Assembly: GCA_965115885.1 (NCBI GenBank)
Contig: OZ220479.1
Span: 3,596,001 to 3,660,000 of the forward strand
From: BD2-11 sp965115885
Lineage (GTDB): Bacteria; Gemmatimonadota; Gemmatimonadetes; Longimicrobiales; Gaopeijiaceae
DNA length: 64,000 nt
Direction of reading: 5' to 3'
The notes beneath the pieces are model-generated. The model worked only from the letters and a program-made list of their open reading frames with translations. It was not told the origin of the DNA and ran no database searches. The number at the start of each line of letters is the position of its first letter. The first letter of the stretch is position 1. The position numbers and the translations under genes are program-made. This document shows positions 18,169-26,726 of this stretch, piece by piece.

Positions 18169-18356
18169 CAGTCCGTGGATAAAATAGGATCCCTAGGCAT
18201 CAGGTGAGCGAGTGGCTCCAAAGTGGCCAAAATCACGGATTTCGGGGGCCGAAAGCCGCAAATTTGGCCTCTAAACCCGTGAATTTGGGCCTTTCTGGCA
18301 CTCTTCAGCCCCAATCTCGCCAATCTCCGGAAGCACTCGACTTTATCCACGGGCTG
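18169..18356. repeat. 188-bp segment bounded by 17-bp inverted repeats
   Basis: The left arm cagtccgtggataaaat (18169-18185) and the reverse complement of the right arm (18340-18356) agree at 15 of 17 positions. Inside lies a second imperfect inverted pair (ccaaaatcacggattt near 18228 and the complement of aaacccgtgaatttggg near 18277), so the segment can fold into a nested hairpin. It is visibly more AT-rich than its surroundings and contains no gene. It may be a small non-autonomous mobile element (MITE-like), a structured RNA or a recombination site. No target duplication was recognised. Confidence 0.45.
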
Positions 18357-18761
18357 CTGGAGCCGGGTCGCGGTCCGGCGCGATCCGCTCGGCAAGGCGA
18401 AGTACGCCGCGCTGCGAGCCCGAGGCCACGGCCCCGGCCGAGCCCTTCCCTTTGGTTGCGGGCCGCCTCTTGACGGTTGCGTGCGCCATGCTCGGAACCC
18501 GGACCTCGTTCGAGTTCGATCGCGGCACCGAGCGAGATGCGGCCTGATCGTCGAACGTGGACACGCCGGTTCGAGGCGAGCAAGCTCGGCTTGGCGGTCA
18601 CGGCGAGGGCGTCGCTGTCGGCCATCGAAAAGACGACGCTTCTCCGGGCGCCTCGCGAAGGGAGCGGAGCGACCGGAGAAGCTGTGGCGGTCACGGTTCG
18701 GGACGATCTGGCCGACTTGTTCGCAACGCACGGCGTTGAAGCGTTCTTGGAATTGTGATCC
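18357..18761. other. Non-coding stretch ahead of the PIN pseudogene
   Basis: Short open frames on both strands have no recognisable domain. A fragment in one plus frame (ending LADLFATHGVEAFLEL at 18758) directly precedes the PIN pseudogene. It could be the ruin of an antitoxin-like partner, but I cannot support a gene call. Confidence 0.3.
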
Positions 18762-19273
18762 GTGACGCCGCGACACCACGGTCCCGTACTTGTAGACGCG
18801 AACGTTGTCGTCGAGTGTCACCGCACGAATTCGTGGCGGGCTTTGGTGGGTGGCTATCCGGTCGAAACCGTCGAAGATTGCGTGACGGAACGCAAACGGG
18901 GTCTCAACGACGGCGGCATGAGCGACGGATCGACGGAGCGAAACTGCGGGCGTCTCTGTCGGCGGTTCACGAGGTCCGCGCGCGCGGACCGAGGCGATGA
19001 CGAGGGTTCCCGACGTCCAGATAGACTGCGGAGAGGCGTCGCTTTGGGCGCACGCGCGCCAACGCGACGATGCTTGGCTGTTTTGCGGCCCGGATGTGGC
19101 GAGCCTGAGGTTCGAGGTGCGGCTCGGATTTCGCGAGCGCTCGGTGTCGTTGGAACGGTTGCTCGAAGACGTTGGCCATCGGCCGAATCCAGCGCTGAAA
19201 GCGTGGCATACGAGGAAAATGGCACGACGAGACCCTTGGGGGATCGATCCTGCGGGAGATGGACGGATCGTGA
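18762..19273 (+). pseudogene. PIN-domain protein, broken by about three frameshifts
   Basis: Four consecutive pieces in different frames together read like one PIN-domain protein of about 165 residues. Frame one gives GPVLVDANVVVECHRTNSWR (the PIN acidic VDAN start) through VETVEDCVTERKRG. A second frame gives RIDGAKLRASLSAVHEVRAR. A third gives VPDVQIDCGEASLWAHARQR, DDAWLFCGPDVASL and VSLERLLEDVGHR. A fourth gives KWHDETLGGSILRE and a stop at 19271-19273. PIN domains are Mg-dependent RNases, often toxins. Each shift is consistent with a single-base change. Decay is inferred from sequence; raw-read errors are an alternative. Confidence 0.6.
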
Positions 19274-19361
19274 TCCGCGGTCGCCGTCGATGGCCGACGC
19301 TCGGAAATGAGTGCGGCGCGCGCTTCGAGCGTGTCGGCGTCCGGTGCGGAACTCGGGCGCT

Positions 19362-20420
19362 TCAGTACATCCGCTCGCTCCGGAAGACGTTGCGCATGTC
19401 TTCGAGGCGGCCGTCCAGGTAGCAACGGAGGTTGTGGCGGAAGATGTCGGCGATCTTGCGGTTCTCGCTCGCGGCGTTCGCGGAGGAGTGGGGACTGACG
19501 ATCGCGTTGGGCAACTCCCAGAAGGGGCTGTCCGCCGGCAGCGGTTCGTCCACGAACACGTCCAGCCCCGCGAGGGCGACGCGTCCGTCGCGCAGCGCTT
19601 GGAGCAGGGCCGGTTCGTCCACGACTCCGCCTCGCGCCACGTTCACCACGACCGCGCCCGGCTTGAGGGCGGCGAACGCGGCGGCGTCGACGAGCCCGTC
19701 GGTCTCCGGGGTGTGGGGGACGCTCAGCACCAGAGCGTCGGCTTGTGCGAGCAGTTCGTGCAGGGCGTCGTCGGGAAAGAGCGCGTCCACTCCCAGCTCC
19801 GCGGCGGAGCGGCGCGATCCCGGGCTGGCCAGCGCGCAGACCCGCATTCCGAAGCATCGACCGACCGCGGCGACCCGGCGGCCGATTTCCCCCGCTCCGA
19901 CGATGGCGAGCGTCCCGCCCTCCAGTTCCGCTCCGCAGAAGCGCTCCCATCGGCGTCGGCGCTGGAGATCGGCGAGGTGGGCGAGCTTGCGGGCGTGCAT
20001 GAGCAGGATCAGGAACGCGAACTCGGCGAGGGGGCCGGCGTGCACCCCGCGCGCGGTGGTGACGAGGATGTCGGAGCCGAGCAGTCCCAGCGCTTCGACC
20101 CTGCGCCCCACGCCCGAACTGGTCGCCTGGATCCAGCGCACGTTGGGCGCGTAGGCGAGCCCCCCGCTGCCGTCCGGGTTGCGCGGCGGAAAGTCCCAGA
20201 GAACGTCGGCGCGGGCGAGGTGCGCCCGCCAACGCGCCTGCTGTTTCGGCGTGCGGCGGAAGTCGGCGGGACCGGTGTGGTCGGCCTCGTAGCGTTTCGG
20301 GGGGAGGACGTCCGGGTCGTGGACGACCTCCAGTCGTTCCGGGTCGACGGCTCGGATGCGCTCCACCTGTTCGGGCTCGAGCGGGCTGGCGACGAAGACG
20401 TTGAGGGGGTGCGGGGTCAT
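19362..20420 (-). CDS. D-2-hydroxyacid dehydrogenase
   Basis: This 352-residue NAD(P)-dependent dehydrogenase of the D-isomer-specific 2-hydroxyacid family reduces 2-keto acids to D-2-hydroxy acids. The Rossmann motif GAGEIG is at 175-180. The catalytic trio is visible as R263 (NVARGGVVDEP), E292 (FVDEPLP) and H311 (VSPHSSAN). The length is usual for the family. It is monocistronic, read away from the M14 peptidase gene. The substrate is unknown; the glyoxylate/phosphoglycerate type is not decided by these motifs. Confidence 0.92.
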   Translation of the reverse strand: MTPHPLNVFVASPLEPEQVERIRAVDPERLEVVHDPDVLPPKRYEADHTGPADFRRTPKQQARWRAHLARADVLWDFPPRNPDGSGGLAYAPNVRWIQATSSGVGRRVEALGLLGSDILVTTARGVHAGPLAEFAFLILLMHARKLAHLADLQRRRRWERFCGAELEGGTLAIVGAGEIGRRVAAVGRCFGMRVCALASPGSRRSAAELGVDALFPDDALHELLAQADALVLSVPHTPETDGLVDAAAFAALKPGAVVVNVARGGVVDEPALLQALRDGRVALAGLDVFVDEPLPADSPFWELPNAIVSPHSSANAASENRKIADIFRHNLRCYLDGRLEDMRNVFRSERMY

Positions 20421-20679
20421 GGGGCTGCCGGAGAGGTCGGAGGCTCTGGAACGCGCGGGATCTCGGGAAGCCGACCCGAGCTCGGCCCCCTTGCAACCTA
20501 CACTCGTGCATCCGGGCCCCGCGCGCAGAGGGGCGGCGGATGCGCTTCCTGTCCGGGTCCGAGCGCGTTGCGGTACCCTTCGCCTCCTCTCCGGGCTTAG
20601 TCTTTAGTGCCCCATCCGGTCCCGTCGATCGAGCGCGTCGCCGAACGGGTTCGCGCCTCCACCTCCATCCGGGGAAACC

Positions 20680-23301
20680 ATGCTCGCCACCATCGCCCTC
20701 GCCGTTCTGCCGCAACTGCCCGGCCCCCAGGCTCCCGCCTCGCCCGGCGAGTTCGTTCCCGGCGCGACGTACGACCCCGCCATCCCCACGGTGCGATCCG
20801 TGGTGGGACACGAGGTCTGGGAGGCGGTCACGCCCCCCGACCGGATCGTGCGCTACTTCGAGGCGCTGGCCGAAGCGGCTCCGAACCGCACTCGTCTGAT
20901 CCATTACGCCGACAGCTGGGAAGGGCGGCCGCTGGTGGTCATGGCGATCGCTTCGCCCGAGCGGATCGCTTCGCTGGACGAGGTCAAGGCCGGCTTGGCG
21001 CGGCTGGCCCATCCGGAAGGGCTCTCGGACGCCGAGGCCGACGAGCTCGTCGACGGGCTGCCGGTGGTCACCGCGCTCATGCACAGCATCCACGGCAACG
21101 AGATCAGCCCCTCCGGAGCGGCGATGATGGAGGCCTACCACCTGCTGGCCGCCCGAGGCGACCCCGACGTCGACCTCGTTCTCGCCGAGTCGCTGGTGCT
21201 CATCGATCCGATCGAGAATCCGGACGGGCGCAATCGCTTCGTCCAGGAGAACGCGATGGCCGCCGCGCTCGCGCCCGACGTCGAGGCCTACTCGGCGGAG
21301 CACGACGAGCGGTGGCCGGGCGGACGGGGCAACCACTACCTCTTCGACCTCAACCGGGACATGTTCATCCAGAGCCAGGCGGAAACGCGCGGAAAAGTGC
21401 GGGTTTTCCTGGAATACTGGCCGCACATCGTGGTCGATCTGCACGAGATGGGCGGCGACGCCACCTACTTCTTCCCGCCCACCGCACCCCCGGAGAACCC
21501 TTGGTACGGGACGCGCCAGTTCGCGCTGATGGACGTGTTCGGGCGCGCGAACGCGGCCGCCTTCGACCGTCGGGGTTTCGCCTACTTCAACCGCGACGTC
21601 TACGACGCCTTCTATCCGGGCTACGTGGACATGTGGCCGATGAACCACGGGGCGCTCGGAATGACCTACGAACAGGCTTCGGCGCGCGCCCTGGCGCTCG
21701 AGCGCAGCGACGGAGATCTGCTCACCTACGGGGACGGAGTGCTGCGCCATTTCACCGCCGCGCTGACCTCGGCGCGCACCGCGGCCGCGCACCGCGAACG
21801 CATCCTCTCCGACTACCTGGAGTTCCGGCGCGGGGGGATCGAGCTGGGCGGGCGGGGGGTCGCCGAGTACGTGCTCCACTCGGCGCACGATCCGGGGATG
21901 GCGGAACGGCTGGCCCGCATGCTGGTGCGCAACGGCATCGAGGTGCGGGAGGCGAGCGGGCCGGTCGACGTCCAGGACCGACGACTTCCGGCCGCCGGGA
22001 CCTTCGTCGTCCCCATGGACCAGCCGGCGCACCGGTTCGCGCGCAACCTGCTCGACCGGCACGTGCCCATGGCGGAGGACTTCGTTCAGGAGCAGATCGA
22101 ACGTCGCGCCCGGCGCGAACCCGACCAGATCTACGACCTCACCGCGTGGAGTCAGTCGTTGCTCTGGGACGTCGAGGCGATCGCCGTCGCGCGCCCCACC
22201 GGGGCGGCGGGCGCGGTCGTCTCCCCCGCCCGGGAGCCGACGGCGGAGACTCTCCCGGAAGCCGCCGTCGGCTACCTCCTGCCATGGGGGACCCGGGCGG
22301 CCGGGGCGGTGACGCAGGCCCTGCGCGAAGGCCTGCGGGTGCGCGCGGCCGGAGCCCGCTTCACTCTGGACGGGCGCGAGTATCCCATGGGCACCGCGAT
22401 CGTGCGCACGGCCGAGAACGGGCCCGAACTGCGTTCGGCGCTCGGCCGCATCGTCGGAGCCCACGGAGCCGAGGCCGTCCCCATCGACGGCGCCTACGTG
22501 ACCGAGGGCGCGTCGCTGGGCAGCCGTTCCACGCGGGCGTTGCGCGAGCCGAACGTGCTGCTGGTGTACGACGAGCCCGGCCGGAGCTATTCGGTGGGGT
22601 GGGCCCGCTACGTGCTCGAGCGCCGCTACGGCCAAGCCGCCACGGCCGTGCGCGCATCCAGCCTGAGCCGCGCGGACTTGAACCGCTTCGACGTGATCGT
22701 CTTTCCCAGCGGCGACTACTCGAGCGCGGTCGGCGGTGGCCTGCGGGATCGGCTGAGCGAGTGGATGCGCGGCGGCGGCACCCTGATCACCATGGCCGAG
22801 TCGACCCGCTGGGCCGCGGGGGTCGGGCTGCTCGCCACCGCCGCCGAACGCCGCGGCGGCCGCGCCGAGGGCGACGATCCTCCCGATCCCGGCACGCCCG
22901 ATCAACCCGTCCGCTACCTGGACGCCATCGTTCCGCGGGACGAGGCCCCGGCATCCGTTCCGGGCGCCATCCTCAAGGTCCTGCTCGACGACGAGCACTG
23001 GCTTTCCTCCGGCACCGACGGCGAGATCGGCGTCCTGGTGGAGGGATCGCGGGTGTTTCGGCCGGTGACCCTGAACGACGGCGCCAACGTCGGGCGCTAC
23101 GCCGACGAGGCCGATCTGGTGCTCTCCGGCATCGTCTGGGAGGAATCGCGCCCGCAGCTGGCCAACAAGGCCTTTCTCATCCACCAGCCGGTCGGATCGG
23201 GCCAGATCGTGGCGTTCGCGGAGGATCCCAACTACCGCGCGTACGCGGAGGCGACCCAACTGCTGTTCATGAACGCCGTCCTGCTCGGACCCGGACGGTA
23301 G
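20680..23301 (+). CDS. M14-family zinc carboxypeptidase, large secreted form
   Basis: The 873-residue protein starts with a hydrophobic N-terminus and has a peptidase M14 domain at about residues 50-330. The zinc ligands H138 and E141 lie in HSIHGNE and H255 in VVDLHEMGG; the substrate-binding ENPDGRNR segment is present. A long C-terminal region (about 520-870) contains DVIVFPSGDYS and GGGTLITMAES and resembles a glutamine-amidotransferase-like domain often fused to such peptidases. It acts outside the cytoplasm on peptides; precise specificity is unknown. It is followed 31 bp later by the ketopantoate-reductase-like gene and is likely co-transcribed with it. Confidence 0.88.
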   Translation: MLATIALAVLPQLPGPQAPASPGEFVPGATYDPAIPTVRSVVGHEVWEAVTPPDRIVRYFEALAEAAPNRTRLIHYADSWEGRPLVVMAIASPERIASLDEVKAGLARLAHPEGLSDAEADELVDGLPVVTALMHSIHGNEISPSGAAMMEAYHLLAARGDPDVDLVLAESLVLIDPIENPDGRNRFVQENAMAAALAPDVEAYSAEHDERWPGGRGNHYLFDLNRDMFIQSQAETRGKVRVFLEYWPHIVVDLHEMGGDATYFFPPTAPPENPWYGTRQFALMDVFGRANAAAFDRRGFAYFNRDVYDAFYPGYVDMWPMNHGALGMTYEQASARALALERSDGDLLTYGDGVLRHFTAALTSARTAAAHRERILSDYLEFRRGGIELGGRGVAEYVLHSAHDPGMAERLARMLVRNGIEVREASGPVDVQDRRLPAAGTFVVPMDQPAHRFARNLLDRHVPMAEDFVQEQIERRARREPDQIYDLTAWSQSLLWDVEAIAVARPTGAAGAVVSPAREPTAETLPEAAVGYLLPWGTRAAGAVTQALREGLRVRAAGARFTLDGREYPMGTAIVRTAENGPELRSALGRIVGAHGAEAVPIDGAYVTEGASLGSRSTRALREPNVLLVYDEPGRSYSVGWARYVLERRYGQAATAVRASSLSRADLNRFDVIVFPSGDYSSAVGGGLRDRLSEWMRGGGTLITMAESTRWAAGVGLLATAAERRGGRAEGDDPPDPGTPDQPVRYLDAIVPRDEAPASVPGAILKVLLDDEHWLSSGTDGEIGVLVEGSRVFRPVTLNDGANVGRYADEADLVLSGIVWEESRPQLANKAFLIHQPVGSGQIVAFAEDPNYRAYAEATQLLFMNAVLLGPGR

Positions 23302-23332
23302 CGGGAGACACCTCGACACCGGAGGCGACCGA

Positions 23333-24316
23333 ATGAAGATCTGCGTAGTGGGCGCGGGTGCCATCGGCGGACTGCTCGCCGTCAAGTTCGCCAATGCGGG
23401 GGAAGACGTGACCGTGATCGACCGGGGACCGCACCTGGAAGCCATTCGGCGCCGCGGACTCAAGCTGATCATGGCCGACGGTTCCGAGCACCGCGCCGCG
23501 CTCGATGCGCGGGGCGAGACGGACGGGGTCGGGGAGCAGGACCTGGTCGTTCTCGCGGTGAAGGCGCAGACGCTGCCGACGGTGGCTCCGGGGGTCTCCG
23601 GCATGACCGGTCCCGAGACCATGATCGTGCCGGTCCAGAACGGACTTCCCTGGTGGTATTTCGAGAAGCACGGCGGCCCGTTCGCCGGGCGCCGTCTGCG
23701 GTCTCTGGATCCCGACGGCGTTCTCGCCGAGAGCGTCGACGTCGACCGCGTCGTGGGCACCGTGACCTTTCCGGCGGGCGAGATCGCCGCGCCCGGAGTG
23801 GTGCGTCACACCGAGGGCAACCGCTTTCCCGTCGGAGAGCCGGACGGCTCCCGCAGCGCGCGCGCCCAGCTGCTGGCGGACACGTTCACGCGCGCTGGAT
23901 TCAAGTCGTTCGTCGTCGAGGACATCCGCGCGGAGATGTGGCTGAAGCTCTGGGGCAACCTCTCGTTCAACCCCATCAGCGCGCTCGCCCGCGCCACCCT
24001 GGTCGACATCTGCCGCTACCCGCCCACCCGTCGGCTGGCGCGCACCCTGATGGAGGAGGCCCGGGAGGTCGCGGGCAAGCTCGGGATCGTCTTCCGGCTC
24101 GGGATCGACCGCCGCATCGCGGGGGCGGAGGCCGTGGGGGCGCACAAGACCTCGATGCTCCAGGACGTGGAGGCGGGCCGTTCGCTCGAGATCGACGCCA
24201 TCGTCGGCGTGGTCTCCGAGCTCGGGCGGCTGGTGGGGGTGCCTACCCCGAGCGTGGACGCCGTCCGGGCGCTGACGGCGCTGCTCGACAAAGGCGTGCG
24301 CGAGGGGACGGCCTGA
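23333..24316 (+). CDS. Ketopantoate reductase family oxidoreductase (PanE/ApbA-like)
   Basis: This 327-residue protein has an N-terminal dinucleotide motif GAGAIGG (7-13) and the ApbA core: VLAVKAQTL, PVQNGLPWW, EMWLKLWGNLSFNPISAL and HKTSMLQDVEAGRSLEID. Known PanE enzymes make D-pantoate for coenzyme A using NADPH. This group is also full of paralogues with other substrates, so the pantothenate role is not certain. A GGAGG site seven bases upstream fixes the start. It follows the M14 peptidase by 31 bp and converges with the DUF2723 gene. Confidence 0.85.
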   Translation: MKICVVGAGAIGGLLAVKFANAGEDVTVIDRGPHLEAIRRRGLKLIMADGSEHRAALDARGETDGVGEQDLVVLAVKAQTLPTVAPGVSGMTGPETMIVPVQNGLPWWYFEKHGGPFAGRRLRSLDPDGVLAESVDVDRVVGTVTFPAGEIAAPGVVRHTEGNRFPVGEPDGSRSARAQLLADTFTRAGFKSFVVEDIRAEMWLKLWGNLSFNPISALARATLVDICRYPPTRRLARTLMEEAREVAGKLGIVFRLGIDRRIAGAEAVGAHKTSMLQDVEAGRSLEIDAIVGVVSELGRLVGVPTPSVDAVRALTALLDKGVREGTA

Positions 24317-24340
24317 CGCGGACGGACCGGCCGCGCGGCG

Positions 24341-26644
24341 CTAGCGCGCCAAGGCTTGCCATGCCAATATCCGGTCCTCCATCCTGCTCGCGGTCGCGTC
24401 GTCGTCGCGCAGCTCCGCTTCCCAGTAGAGGGCGATGTACGCGAGCGAGTAGTAGTCGGGGATCCCGCGGCTGCTGGGCTCGGGCCAGTGGTCCCACTCG
24501 TCGGGAAGACCGTTGCGGTGCACGAACACCTCGTCCAGCAGGGTGCGCGTGCGCTCGGCGTCCACCCAGGCGCCGAACGGCGACGGCCGGTCGAGGGCGT
24601 CCACCTGGACGATCCCCGTTTCCTCGAGTTGCGCGGGATCTTCGGTCCAGAGCCGATAGGCGACGCCCTGGCGGACGATGTGCCCGCGCAACCCCATGTC
24701 CTCGGAGGGACCCGCCGCGGAAGAGAAGTAGATGGGCCGGTCCTCGATGGCGGTGGCGATGAAGGACAGGGCGAACTGCAGCCACGGCTCCATCAGGCGG
24801 TCGCGCGAGACCGTGGCCGTGACCGGACCCAGCGAGAAACTGCGATCCTCCTCGATCGGCCCGATGGGGGTGACGACGATTCGGTCGATCACGTCGTCGG
24901 TGACGTTGGAGTTGACCACCGAGCGCTGCGGGGGCGAGATCGGCGCGGGCAGGGCCAACGGAACCAGTCCTGCGGCGCGCGCCGCGGCCGGATCGGCGGT
25001 GTACGCCGCCCCGGTCCCCGCCGACGTGTAGGGACGCTGGCACAGGATTCGGGTCGGGTCCGCGTCCGGGTCCTCGCCGGGACCGCAGGGACGGCTCAGA
25101 CCCCGCAGCTGCTTCACGTACCAGTTGGTGTTCAGGTAGGACGTCACCGCAACGACGACGTCGCGCCGGATGCCCTCCACTTCCTGGAGGTACCAGAGCG
25201 GGAAGGTGTCGTTGTCGCCGTTCGTGAAAATGAGCCCGTAGGGCTCCACGCTCATGAGAAGGTTGTACGCCCAGTCCCGCGCGGAATAGTCGTCCGCCCG
25301 GTTCGCTCGGGGCAGGTTCAGGATCAGCGGCACCGCCGCCAGCAGGAGCACCGGCGAGGCGGCCTTCAGCGATCCCAGCCTCTTCGACAGCGACTGCCAC
25401 AGGCCGGCGAGGCCGATTCCCGCGAGCAGGCCCCAGACCGAGAAGCCGACGATGAAGAAGTAGTCCCGCTCGCGGACCTCCGCTTCGATCTCCGGGCCGG
25501 GGAAGGAGTAGCCGAGCCGGAAATTCAGGTAGAAGACGAGCCCGACCGAAAGAATGCCGAACAGGGAGGCCAAGTAGATCCAACTGGCGCGATCTCTGCG
25601 GTAGTGTTCGCGCAGGCCGAAAGCGCCCAGCGCCAGGAAGAGCAACGTGAAGAGGAGCCGACCGGGCGGAAACAGGCGGTCCGCGTAGGCCACGTTTCGC
25701 GCCCACTGCCAGTCGAAGTACTGCATCCAATTGCCGTACTGGTGTCGGAGCGGCGCCTGCCGGGGAATCAGCGGCGGCTTGTCGTACTGCTCGCGCTTGA
25801 GCGCCGCGGACAGCGTCTCGCATCCGGCGTTGCCGTAGGTGGCGACGCTGACGAGCGCGTCGGAAACGCTTTCGCAGGTCGGTTGCCCTTCGTTGATGAC
25901 CGGGTCCAGCCCGGAGCGGATCGGCATGAAGAGGTGGATGCTCAGTCCCAGGAGGATCGCCACCGGGAAGGCCGCGTAGAGGCGCGGGTTGAGCAGGGTG
26001 CGCGCGCGCACCGCGAGGACGAAGAGAAGGAGCGGCGGCAGCGCCAGCAGACCCATGAGATGGTTGCCCACCGAAAGCATCGCGACGAAGGCCGTCAGCA
26101 CCAGGAGGTTGTCCTCCCGTCCCTTTCCGAGGTTCTCCTGCCAGCGGAAGGCGATCCAGCTGAGGAGAGCGATGGTGAGCAGGGACACCGTGTAGACCTT
26201 TTCGTTCACGTTCGACTGGCTCCAGACCGTGAACGCGGTGGCGCTGACGAGGACCGCCGCGCCCGCGCCCGCCAGCCGGAAGCGCCGATCGGAGGAGAAG
26301 TGGCGCAGAATGTGGTGGACGACGAGGAACCAGAGCCCGTGGGCGGTCGCGCTCACCGCCGCCGAGAAGAGGTTGATGCGGACCGCGGGCGAGAGGCCCA
26401 GGGGAGCCAGCAGGATGCTCCATGCGCGGGCGAGCACGACGAAGAGCGGGTTCCCCGGGGGGTGCGGGATGCCCATCATGTGTCCGGTCGCGATGTATTC
26501 GCTCGTGTCCCAGAACGCCGTGGTGGGCGCCAGCGTCGCCGCGTAGAGGAGGAAAACGGCGCCCGCCGCTCCGCCCGCCCAGCGGTAGGGAGGGGTGGGA
26601 TTCGGTTCTTCGCGGCCCGGCGAGGTCTTGGTTGGAGGGGCGAT
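24341..26644 (-). CDS. DUF2723 polytopic membrane protein (TMEM260-like O-mannosyltransferase family), non-AUG start
   Basis: The first ATG in frame is at 26479, but coding clearly extends upstream through FLLYAATLAPTTAFWDTSEY. This is the conserved first helix and acidic loop of DUF2723 proteins. No ATG, GTG or TTG exists in that extension. An AAGGAG (26653-26658) sits eight bases before an ATC codon at 26644, giving a 767-residue protein; ACG at 26647 is a second option. The protein has about 10-12 predicted membrane segments, then a C-terminal soluble part (NGDNDTFPLWYLQEVEG). DUF2723 is homologous to eukaryotic TMEM260, a protein O-mannosyltransferase, so a GT-C glycosyltransferase role is likely. 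It is the last gene of the operon starting at 29854. Confidence 0.85.
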   Translation of the reverse strand: MAPPTKTSPGREEPNPTPPYRWAGGAAGAVFLLYAATLAPTTAFWDTSEYIATGHMMGIPHPPGNPLFVVLARAWSILLAPLGLSPAVRINLFSAAVSATAHGLWFLVVHHILRHFSSDRRFRLAGAGAAVLVSATAFTVWSQSNVNEKVYTVSLLTIALLSWIAFRWQENLGKGREDNLLVLTAFVAMLSVGNHLMGLLALPPLLLFVLAVRARTLLNPRLYAAFPVAILLGLSIHLFMPIRSGLDPVINEGQPTCESVSDALVSVATYGNAGCETLSAALKREQYDKPPLIPRQAPLRHQYGNWMQYFDWQWARNVAYADRLFPPGRLLFTLLFLALGAFGLREHYRRDRASWIYLASLFGILSVGLVFYLNFRLGYSFPGPEIEAEVRERDYFFIVGFSVWGLLAGIGLAGLWQSLSKRLGSLKAASPVLLLAAVPLILNLPRANRADDYSARDWAYNLLMSVEPYGLIFTNGDNDTFPLWYLQEVEGIRRDVVVAVTSYLNTNWYVKQLRGLSRPCGPGEDPDADPTRILCQRPYTSAGTGAAYTADPAAARAAGLVPLALPAPISPPQRSVVNSNVTDDVIDRIVVTPIGPIEEDRSFSLGPVTATVSRDRLMEPWLQFALSFIATAIEDRPIYFSSAAGPSEDMGLRGHIVRQGVAYRLWTEDPAQLEETGIVQVDALDRPSPFGAWVDAERTRTLLDEVFVHRNGLPDEWDHWPEPSSRGIPDYYSLAYIALYWEAELRDDDATASRMEDRILAWQALAR

Positions 26645-26652
26645 CGTTCGAA

Positions 26653-26658
26653 CTCCTT
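26653..26658 (-). promoter_or_regulatory. Shine-Dalgarno AAGGAG ahead of a non-standard start codon
   Basis: It reads AAGGAG on the minus strand, eight bases before ATC 26644. It is the only good ribosome-binding site near the true 5' end of the DUF2723 gene. The ATG at 26479 has none. Confidence 0.5.
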
Positions 26659-26726
26659 GCGCGGATCCGTGTCGGAGGCGGCGGGATGGTGCGAGAAGAG
26701 GGGCGCGGGAGGCCCGGTTTCGGGCT

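Noticed and set aside
18169..18356. DnaA-box-like ttatccacg at both ends of the inverted-repeat element, suggesting an origin
   Set aside because: Only two imperfect boxes, no AT-rich unwinding region, and no dnaA/dnaN/parAB genes nearby.
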